Of a stretch of 64,000 bases of DNA, positions 12,901-24,900 are shown in pieces. Below the pieces are notes generated by a model, which searched no databases, was not told the origin of the DNA, and was given only the letters and a program-made list of their open reading frames with translations. A program made the position numbers and the translations under genes. Position 1 is the stretch's first letter. Each line of letters begins with the position of its first letter. The DNA is from Timema cristinae (Eukaryota > Arthropoda > Insecta > Phasmatodea > Timematidae), in contig JBCFYV010001001.1 of the NCBI GenBank assembly GCA_039000515.1, positions 4,577,993 through 4,641,992 on the forward strand, written 5' to 3'.

Positions 12901-15900
12901 AAAAAAGGCTATGTTCTGCTTTACAGCAGGGCTCTGTAACCTAACATGCTGTATGAGTGGGGGGGCTACTGTATTCCATTAAGAATAGATGTCTTTCTTA
13001 TCACCCAAACAAATGAAAAGCTAAATCCCTATGTTTTGATCACCCGTATGACACACTACTCAAAACCCTATGTAAAAGTTGATCAAAAGTTGAAGCTTTT
13101 TAGTTGCACAATTTGCCGCTATATCAGAAAGCAGATCGTTGCGGATGGTTGTGACATTTTATAACAACAGCTGTTCAGATTTATAAGATTTTATTTCTTC
13201 ACAATGGCTTTACATTTCAAAAATAAATATAAATGTAAGCTTCCAGATTGTTTTAAAACTGAAGTGTCAATGTTTATATGCCCTCAAATTTTGAGAGACG
13301 TGATTGTGAAAAAAAAAAATCTAATGATAGATTTTCTGAAAAACATTTTTGGCCAAAAGATAGTCTACGAGAGTGGATTGATGCAGATAGTGATGAAAGA
13401 ATTTTGCAAAATGGAAGTGTGCAATTGCTTTTTATAATATAAGATTAGTTTTTATCTTAATTATTTCCACATTGGTTAATCAATGTTTGCAATAAAAAAC
13501 ACCTGCTAGATATCAGTTACCAACACTCCTATGTTGTTGGCTACTTGTATGTTTATTTATAAGAGTGATTTTTCTACTGACTTAACTATAAACATTATTT
13601 ATGTACAAGAATAAAAATAAAATAACTTTTAATTGTGGATGGTGCTCTAGAACTGATACAAATAAAATATTCTATTTTCTCATAACAGCAAATCTTTAAG
13701 AAATTGCCATTACATTTAGACTTGCAAGTAAATGTCAAATCAAATTATACTATAATTATATTTAGGCCTATTTAATATAATTTAATTTGGTAATATTCAG
13801 TCACCTCATTAGAATCAAAATCTAGACAAAGGGCCCAAACAACAATTTGTTTATTTGAACACTATTGTTCGAAGTTTGAATTTATTTGCACATGAAAGAC
13901 TAGAAAGATTAGGTAAAAAGAGGACGATGTTCAAAAACCTTACCCATACATATTTCCCTTTTTGTTGTTAATTATTAAAAAGTATATAATTTTTTGTATC
14001 AACACACTCATAAAGATATGGAGAATCGATAGAAATTAAAATTATATCATTTACTTTCAAAAGTATTTGACAATAGCACATTAAAAAAGTAACACTATTT
14101 GTTTGGATTTTTTTAGTAGCACTTGCCACAAAAGTATTAAATTATTCATAGAGGACTGAAACTGCTCATATCCTGACATGTTAAACTCTCTTAATATGAC
14201 TGCACTACAGCTTGGTAGTAACAATCAATATGTTTCTGCAAGTAATATTACAAAGTAATTTAATTAAATAATATTTAGGGATGATACTATCAATAATTGT
14301 CTTGGCGCTTAAGTCAAATATAGTATTTGAAAAATGTCTACTTGAAGCCTGGAAAGAAATCTGGGACCATTTTAAAGACAATAGTACCAAAGTATTATGT
14401 TTAATCTCATTTTTAAATGATAAAACGATATTGAAACTGTATAGACTGTATGTATGCAAGAATGAAATGAGTAAAGAGGTGCGTGATATTGATTTGCCTC
14501 GGTATTGAGCCTTCTGCAAGAACGTACCCTCCAAGATAGCTAATTAACACCACTCACACTTTCGAATGTGAATTAATATTTTTTAAATCCACTCAAAAAT
14601 CATACTTCTCATTCACTCTTCACGTTTGCTTATAGCATTCTTGCATTCTACTTTATCCTTTTATTAAGGAAAGACTCTAATTTTTGTATTCAGACAAATA
14701 ACCCTAAATGCTACTCATCAGGATTAAATAAAAAATCCCCTCAGTTTTTATTAACTATATGGTAAGACTAATTGATGCCTTAGTGCTCTCGTACATCAAT
14801 ACATTTTTAAATAATAATTTATAACCATGTTTATATGATCAAATTTTACCAAACAAATAATTAGCATGAGATTTATAACAAAGTATTTCAAATTTAAATG
14901 ATTTTACATCGATGAGCAAATGATTAATTGTAATTTTTATGCTATCATTTGTTGTGAGCTATTAATTTTATTACTAGTTATCACATTTGGAATAAAATAA
15001 TTACTGTCTAGTAGTAAATTGTATGTTTGGAGGTTCAAACTTCTCTTCAAAATTTAAATTGCGTGCTCGCTAATCTGCAATGATACTTAACACCATTTGG
15101 CTTCAATGTCTGATCACTGGAACTAAAGAGTAGCCAGACCCGTATATCTTAGACTCTGGTCTTGATAAAAAAAAAGCTTAAAGTAAGTTGTTTAGATTTT
15201 AGATTTTCTATACATTTAATGATAGGACAACAAATTTGTTGGATTGTGTCAAAATTTCATCTAAGGCTTTAATGTATGCATGCTATATAAAACAATTTTC
15301 TAAAATAAATGTTGTGTGTGTTTTAACTCAGGATCAAAAAGAACATGAGTTAGGACTGTATGTTTTCAGTTTTTTCATGACAAAAAAAATTGTTGGACAA
15401 AATAAATCAAGTATTGCTTCAATTTAGTTTAGTTTTCTACATGTAGTAATCTCAACACTTTTGAATATCTGTCATATGACATCGTTTATTTTGACAAGAC
15501 TATTTTTATCTTAATTTAATAAGTTTCTGGTCAAATAAATGCCTTAAAGATCATGACAAGTATATTCAAGAACTGTTGATTTACACACACAGGTGACAAT
15601 TTTGAAAATGACTGAAAATAAAACTGATAATGTATAATTAATTTTAATTAGTTACACCCATCACAGACTCTGCCATAATGTTTGGATGAAAATTTATCCT
15701 GAACACGGGATGAGCCCTGAATTGCTCGGTGGTAGAGCATTGGCGTGCTAAGCCAAAGGTCCCAGGTTCGATTCCTGTGTTCAGGTGTCATTTTTCAATA
15801 TTTCCGAATAAGACTAAATTACAGCTGATCTTCATAGTTATAATCAGTTATCCCCCAATCTTCACTTCAATTTTTATATTTATTATATATATATAAATAT

Positions 15901-18900
15901 ATAAATATTAACTAAAACAATATACTCACACACATACACATACACCTACACACACAATACATATATATACACACATACACACACACAAAATTGTATAGCA
16001 TTGCTTTATTCCATAATTTAAATTAATTGACTTATGATTCCTCCATAGTTAAATGCTTTGCAACCTGTGTGCTGATATTTATTAATTGTATACACTCAAG
16101 CAATATTTTATTTATCTTGACCAAAATAGCTTTCTATGGCTAAAATTGAAAGCTAAACTCTTGTTTCCTTCCATCCCATCCTGAATATGAAATCTTTACA
16201 AAACACAGATGAAAATATTACCACCATTTGAACGCTCACCATAGATCAGCAGTATATTCTATGCTGTTTATTTCATGTTACATCGTAGTTTCATTACAAA
16301 TGTCTCTACTAGATTCCCCAAGTATCTAGGTATTACCTCATGATAAATAAATCCAGCCATTTTGTTGCACAAATGTTGAGCAGCGTGTGATCTTCTATTG
16401 GCTTAGGTAAATCCAACCAACACAAAGAACGAAGCGACTGTAGTGCAGGCATGGTCTGAGGCAGCCACTCTTGCCAACAAACATCTCCAAGGTCGTGAAG
16501 CTGTGCATGTGGCAAAACTCCTAGGTAGGCATATCACCTCGATATTATGTCCCATTCATGTCTCACTATGTGTCCATTCAACATAGCTACATAGTAGGGA
16601 TTAAGAAGGTAGACATTTCAGAGTAATGTCTAACCACATTTGTTTGAAGGAAGAGGGAAAACCTCCACAATATACCTGACCAGGATTCAAACCTTGACTC
16701 CCATCACCAGACAAGTCTTTATCCTCATATCTACTGGTGAGTGCTATAAAGGGTTGTGACCTGGGGTCTAGGGGTAAGGTTTCAGACTTCTGTGCTGGGG
16801 GTCCGGGGCTAAATCCTCGGTCCCGGCACAGATTTATCTGATTACCAAACCCTTCTTTCACCTCTGACAAGACGTGTATTAATCACAACTTGTATATGTG
16901 TGGTTCGTATTCCACGTTAAACTGTAGGTCCTCCATTTCATCTCACAATCACCTACCATTACACATTAGCGTAAGTGCGTACAACCCGAACGGTAGTAAG
17001 ACGTGATAATAGTAATAATAATATATAAAGTGTTGAATGTATGGAAACACTCTGAAGTAATGTAAGTGAAAGGGAAGAAATTTCAACACCTTAGCTTAAT
17101 CGGTAGCTTACTTGTTTAGTGAGCTAAGGGTCTCGGGTTCAATTCCTGACATGATTGAAAAATCTATCTTTGGTGGAATGTTTGCGTCCTTTTTCACACT
17201 ATTAAATTAATGACAGAAGGGATAGGTGTTGTGTCTATTCTAGATTTAAATTTGTTTATAAGTCGTGTGATGCTATAATCAGTTGGTTCAGAATGTACAT
17301 GTTAAACACGTCAAATAAATGAAAAATGAAAATGATATAGAAGGAAGTAAATATGTTTTTTTTTTGTTTTTCTTAAAATGAAAAAGTAATATTTCAGAAA
17401 ATTTAAAAATCATGTGCGACTGTGAGAGTGATAGGAAGATTGAAAAGGGAAGCGTGGATGTAGAAATTATTGGTTTCTATCAAGGCCTAGCCTAACTCCT
17501 CTTTCAGGTTGGGTTCCTTTTCATCACTTACTTTGCATTGTTCCAGCACTGATTTAAACATTTCTAAATCATTAGGTGATTATTGGTTTTTAAAATCAAA
17601 GTGTTGAATGTAATATAGGTGTTTCAAGTACGCTTTAACAGTTCTAAGCAAAGCCAAATCAAAGTCGTTTATAAAAAAAAGTTTTATCTTGAAACAAATA
17701 TTATATTATCAACGCTAAATATTAAAAGTACTTTATTGGAAAAAATGTTAAGATTTCATCAAAAATATATTAACTACATTATTTTTTATTCTTACTACCT
17801 GTTGAAGTTATGCACATATGCACTAATTATTCTAATGAATTAGGATATGAAATGTTGAATTTAGAGGAAGTGTACCCTCATTTGTATAGAGGGCGGATAG
17901 AAAACCATTTAGGAAAATTTCTCCTAGTACACCCAACTGGATTTGAACCCCAATTTCCCCATTATCAGCGGTCCAGTCTTTTGTGAGAGTAACACCTTGG
18001 ATCATCCGACCACTGAAGTGGGTTTGCTAATATTACAACACAATGTAGAATTAAAAGAATTGAACAAATGTGTTTATTTTATTGGCAAAGCTTTGTAATT
18101 GTTGAAGCCAAATCTTTTTTCTGAAGCGAAGTTTAAAGTTGACAAGTTTGTGGTGTGTTTTAGGTCCCCAGTTGCTGGCAGTGAAGGAGAGCACATTGGC
18201 AGCTCAAGTGTTTCTATCAGCGGACCTTGTCAAGGAAGCTATTGATGCCTTCATTCACGCAGAGGATTGGAACAAAGCGAAGAGAGTGGCCAGGGAACTG
18301 GAGCCAAGGTCTAACTTTTTAGATTGCCTTCTATCCTTTACTTTCTCCTATCCATGCCTGTATTTGATTTGTTGAGGAATTTAACACCTTTTCCAACTGT
18401 AAACCACTAAAGTACTTTTAATAAAACCTGTAACTTATTTCAGGGAACACATCATGACACTTTATTACAACTTTTTGTTACCATTTTTCACTCTGGTCAT
18501 TTAAAAAACGTCCCATGCTTCATTATTATTATTTTAGGTATTTCGAGAATATTTAGCAGGCCTTGTAAATAATATGTGTGTGTTCACAGCTATGAGGCAT
18601 ATGTCGATGAACGCTACAAGGAATCTTTGAAACGCCAGGGCCGTGCAGACCAGTTAGCCGACGTGGACATCATTGCAGGTTTGGACCTGCTAGCGGAGCA
18701 GAATCAGTGGAGTCGCTGCCTTGAGACAGCCAGCCAACACAGTCAACAAGTGTTGCACAAGTATGTGGCTCTGCGGTCCACTCAGCTCATACAGGTACTT
18801 TAAACTATGTATTACAGTCGAACTTGGTTATAGTCTCATCGAAGGGGCCAAACAAATTTTGACGTTACGGCAGAGTGACGTTATAAAAGAGGTACCAACA

Positions 18901-21900
18901 AAACACTTTTAATACCTTGTAGGGATGAACATTTACAAATTTCATATTGCATTTAATTTATAAATGAAAAAATATTTTTTAAAAAACATGTACTGTATTG
19001 TATTTATATAACTTACATTTCGGCCTGTTCCCCTTAGTAATCTGTAATTTTCTCTTGAATAGACGTAACTTTTCTTTTTATACTACAACTGCCACGATTA
19101 TAAAAAATGTAGGCCCACACAATGACTACCAAACCTAACGATGAACTTATAAAACATGAGAAAAACACCTTTGCTTTGCACTTAGATATGCACATGAGAC
19201 AATTCCAGCCAGCTCATTGACAATGAAGAAGGGTTAGTCCTCTCTTCATTTTGAACTTGAAGTGCCCCACGATTCCCGCAACCCTCTCCCTAACTTTGTT
19301 TTGCCATTCAGTCTATTATTAGACCAGAGAACTGTCTGACCAGTACATCCTGGCTCGCTATAAAATGGATCATTAGGAATTGGCCAGTTTTTTCAGTTTT
19401 TATCTACATAAACATACATTTAAATGCAATGTAAAGTAAGATAACTACTAAGGTTTTGACGCTACAACCGAGTGGTAGTGACGCTAAAATAGAAGGTTTT
19501 ATAACGTTAATAGATGACAATTTGACCAGACTGCTGAAAAGATGACGCTACTCCCGAGTTGACAGAATAGCTGAGGCCGTTATAACCAAGTTCAACTGCG
19601 TCTCACTACTCATCAAGGCTATACGCTTATGTATTAATTTAATTACATGAATGTGTTATGGATGAGGAAGGTTGAATTATTAAGAAGTGTATCTGCATTT
19701 GTGTGGATGTAGAGTGGAAAACCATTCAGTTCCACCATTCAAAACCTTCAATTCGAAAGTAAAATTCTGTATTTGACAATTATGAAGCTTTTTTTTTTTT
19801 TTTTTTAAGTTAAAAACATATTTATGTTTGGTTTTTTCCACCACAAATTAGTATTTGCATAGAAAGAAATTAAATAGCAATTTGTGATAATAATTTATCA
19901 TTTTATGACTTTACTTTACATCCATTAATGTTTCCAGCCTGTGGATTGGGTCAGTTTTTTTATTCAAGCCATATATTTTCCACTACTGCCTTGCTAGGTC
20001 TGTTGTATATTCATATGCCATATAAACCAACTTAATATTAGGATCGGCACAACATCCAGTCTCCGGCTGTTAATTTATCAATGTGAAAGGGTAAATCCAC
20101 ATTTCACCAACAATACATTTTTCGGCTGTGCCTGGAATTGAACTCGGGACCCTTAGATTAGTAAATAGACACACTACCGACTGAGCTAAGGTGCATTTTA
20201 AGACTAAATATATTAATTATGTTTGAAATATAGCATTTTGTAAATTACATTTAATACCTAAACTTATGTAGCTATGCAAAGTAAACTATCTTTGTCCTGC
20301 ATTAAACTTTTTTTTATATATATATTTGAACTTGGCTTTAGCTTCAGGAATATCTAATATTATTCAATTTGACTTCACTCAGAATTGAAATAGTGCACTA
20401 AATCGTTCTTAATATTACAATTATCGCTACTTTGATTCTTAGCTCTCAATAAAACTGGCAACTAAACAAAATGGCAACATTCAAAACAGGTGATAATCGA
20501 TTATCTCTCATATTAGTTTAGTTGCCGTTTCACTTTAATGCTGGCAAATTGTAAATATACCGTAATGGCCCAAATATAATACGACCCTAACATTTAGAGG
20601 TGATCTACATGAAAAATAAATGATCTCGAATACAATATGACCTGACATTATGACAATAACAAGAGGTAAAAACTAACAACTTTGACACATAAAAAAAAGG
20701 TAATAGTTAAGTTAGACTGTCAGAATATATGAATCGATTCTAAACAAACAATTGATAAATAATACTTAGACTAGGGATGACATTTTTTCATAATTTATCT
20801 ATATATCTTTCATTAATTGATACATCATAATGTGTATATCGAAAGCTATGATATTACTATGAGATTAAAATGGCTGCTCTCCTGTAATTTTTCTTTGTCT
20901 CTTTTCAATTTTGAATGTTTTATTTATCTCTTTGATAGGGGTCTGCGAGCTTGGGTTTTTTCATTCGAGTTGAACTCGAGTCGAGTATTTCTAAAAGCTC
21001 CGAGTTCGAATATAAGCCTATTCATAATTTTAAAATGTTAAAAAGTATAATAAAACACATGTTTTTAAAATTTGAATGATACTAATTTTTTATAAATAGT
21101 AAATTTTTGAAAAAAAGGTTAAATAATGGAAATATTGGTTTTTAAATTAGTAATAACACTTATAAAACACAATTTAAAAAACAAGAACAACACTCAAAAA
21201 TCTAATAAAAAACAAATAATTAAAATGGTTTCAATACTCATGTCTTTAAGGACATTAAATGCAGGCCTCTACCGTGGGTTTTGTAGCTAAACGTATTAAT
21301 TAATATGAGTTTTAAATATCTTCAGTTTGAAAACATTTGATATAATATATTTTTCATATAACATTTTTAAATCAACATAAATTATTATTTTAGAAAGGGA
21401 CCAGGTAACAGTATTAAAAAGAATTATTCAATTATTTAGTAATCTTCCTAGCTATTTTTATTTTCATTGCTTTGTCATGGCAATAAAAGTAAACAATTTT
21501 GAATTTCAATCAAGTATAATTCAAAATGGACAACAATATTGAATAAATTCACCGATTAAAAGTGGTTTTAGAGCTTTATTACGTTATTAATGTGAAAATT
21601 GAAATTAATTTTTAACAATTTTTTAAGTAACCGAATGATTTATAAGTGAAAATGCTGGTATTATAATGTATCAGCTTGGAATAACAATAATTGACCAAAA
21701 ATCAAGTATTTTAACTGTCAATATTTTTATTGGCGAAGCTCCACGATTGTTTAAGCAGGAATTTTTTTGAATTGAAATCAAAGCTGATATTTGTTTCAAA
21801 GCCAAGTCAAAGTTTTGAAGCTTTACACACTCCTGCTATCCTAAGTTTGTGAATATTATTATTTGTTTTTCAGGAAGGTTTCACGTTAGAAGCTTTGAGT

Positions 21901-24900
21901 CTGTACTCTAAGTATGAAGCTCCATTATTTCCTCAAAATTTCAACATCTACAAGCGTCTCGCCATAGACATGTTTGGAATGAAGGGTCTGTCGAGTCCAG
22001 ACTCGTACACCAGTTGGACACAACTCAGAGCCATGTTGTTACATTTGGTAAGTTGGTTAGTTTGCACCTGTTCTGTCCACTGGGACAGATGTGCATGACT
22101 CGAAAATATCTCGATTGTGATGAGAAATAAATATCCCACTCTCATTTCAAAAGTTAAAATTTTGAGAAATTTGAAAAAATGAAAAATAAAATAGCTACCC
22201 TAAGAAATTTACAAACCAAACCAAGAATTTATTATTTCTAACAATACTGTAAAGACCCGAAAATAGGCCGCTTTTTTACCCAAAAACAACCTTCATTAAG
22301 AAATGTTTTCATTGTAGATTTTTTTTTTCAATATCAAACTTTGACATTATAAACTATTAAATTACAATAAAATGAATTATTGCCTAGTGTCTTGGAAATG
22401 TATAATAAGACAGTGTAGAAACACTGAACATTGATGTTAAGAAATTGATAGTGAAGTAAGCCAACCTGAAAGGATAGTTAGGTCGCCTGGATAGAAACAA
22501 ACATACCTCTCTCTTCATTTTTTCTCGTCTTTTCTTCTTAAACTTTTTACACTTCCTAGTTCTCATTTTTTTCAATGTTGACATTACACATAGTTTTAAA
22601 TTTTCAGAAATATTTCTTTTCCATTTAAAGACTCATTTAAAACACACAAAGCACAAAGAAAGAAATATAAAACTATGTGTAATGTGGAAGTGTAAAGAAG
22701 TGAGAATTGGGAAGTGTAAAAAGTTTAAGAAGAGAAAAAATGAAGAGTGAACAGAGAAGTTTGTTTGTTTCAGTTTGGCTTCCTTCACTATAAATTACTT
22801 CACAAAATTAAACAATAAATAGTATCATTACACCTATCACTATTTTACTAATTGCATTTAAAATATGTTTAAGTTATCTCATCTCGTTTTCCCTCCCGTC
22901 TCGATATTCATTTTATTCTTGTTTAAAAATCAGATCAAATTGAAAAATTGGCAATGGCAAATCTATAATTTTTATGATCCACAGACAGTTAATAAAATTC
23001 AACCTGTATGAAACTATGTAATTTCCAATCCAAATAGATCTCAGGCCCAGATTTTATAGAATCTAGTTGGAAAATCAAATCTAAAAGTTGAACTTTTGAA
23101 AAATCTAATTCCTTAAAGACCTTTTCATAAATACATTATTTCATTTGAGCATATAAATTTGGGAGTTTGGTAATGTTAACTAATCGTTCATTAATGTTTT
23201 AGTCACATATTATTTTACTGGCCACACATCCAAATAGCATCTATAATCTAGGCTAGTACTGGGTTTTTAATTAATGAATCTAGGCTAATACTGGGTTTTT
23301 AATTAATGACATTTAGTTATAAAATACTTGATTCAGAACATTTCATTTTAGAAATTATAAAACCACTGTTCCTTTTTTCACTGTTGAATTTATGACTCGA
23401 GTAGTCCAGTTACTTTGTTTATCTTAAGAATTATCTAGTACGTCATTTCCTCCTTTTTCATTGAACATGACGTCAGTGAGGTTACAATGTAACCTACTTA
23501 TTCTGTACCATTTAATGATGTTATCCTCTGCATAATTAAATATTAAAACATTTAAGTTAGTACGTATTGTTTATTATACTAAATCTTAAAAGTCACATTG
23601 TAAAAAATGATTGCATATTATATTTGCTATACATTTTGTATTCCCACTGCCCAGAGTGAAGGCATGAAACTGACAGATGAGTTCCAGCCTACTCTGGTAA
23701 AGGAGTTTGAAGAGCTCCTTTTAATATGCCACTACTATGCATGCCGCTGCTCCTTCAGGGAGGTGAAGTCCTTGGAAGGTTTTGGTGGCCAAACTATCAA
23801 TAGCTCTGCTTAGACACAGCGACATTATCCCAGCAGACAAGGCCTTCTATGTAGCGGGAACAGACTGCAAGGTGAGTGTCTACTGGCGGAAAATATATGA
23901 TACACGGACAGACTGCAAGGTGAGTGTTATGGCAGAGAAGATATGACAAAGGTAACAGACTGCAAGAGTGTGATTAGTGCCGACAGTAGATGTGTAGTGG
24001 AGAAGATATGACACAAGGACAGACTGCAAGGTGAGTGTGTATTAGTGGAGAAGATATGACACAAGGACAGACTGCAAGGTGAGTGTGTATTAGTGGAGAA
24101 GATATAAGACACAAGGATCAGATGCAAGGTGAGTGTGTGTATTAGTGGAGAAGATATGACACAAGGACAAACTGCAAGGTGAGTGTGTATTAGTGGAGAA
24201 GATATGACACAAGGACAAACTGCAAGGTGAGTGTGTATTAGTGGAGAAGATATGACACAAGGACAAAACTAGCAAGGTGAGTGTGTATTAGTGGAGAAGA
24301 TATGACACAAGGACAAACTGCAAGGTGAGTGTCTACTCGTGGGAAAGGGAAAGTTGCAAATGCAGAACTAAATTTAAATTACATTGACACTTGACATTTG
24401 GGCTCTTTTCATAGTCAGATTAATGTATCAATTTTGACAACCTAACCTCCAAATACATTAGTTATGTTGAGCTGTACTATAGTCCCTCATAGGCTCTATA
24501 AATTAGGGGTGTGAGGGTAGGAATTTTTACACTAAAGTCGACTTTTTATGGAAATGTGTTTTTTTCATTTCAAGTAATACAAAGCCATGTTTTAACTACA
24601 AATATTTCAAGACAAAAAATAAATACTGAGCTCATCTTTTAACTAAGAAATAATATCTTAAAATCAAACTTAGGGCAAATGACCGAAACAAGTAGTAAGA
24701 TGCAGTGCTTGAAAAAATCAAACCCAATTTATTTTATTTATAAAATTATAAATTTCAAGATAAATTCAATGTTTCATATAAATGTTCCTGTTTATTTCGA
24801 ACAACTACTAGAACTTGACTCAAAATAATTTTTGTTAATACTTTTACAATCCTAAATGGTGCCTGGTGGTCTAGGGGTAAGGTGTCAGACTTCTATGCTA

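Noticed and set aside
13204..13437. Small 77-codon ORF in intron 9
   Set aside because: No recognisable family, no splice support, AT-rich composition like its surroundings.
15717..15785. Functional tRNA-Ser (GCT) gene
   Set aside because: No long variable arm, and related copies are dispersed in the window, as expected for a SINE head.
20560..20700. Second complete copy of the CCRTATTGGCCC element
   Set aside because: Only one end-like motif (CCGTAATGGCCCAAATAT) is present and no partner end was found.
23858..24350. CRISPR-like direct repeat array
   Set aside because: Units are contiguous without unique spacers, the genome is eukaryotic, and the unit is the exon 14 splice boundary. It is a minisatellite.
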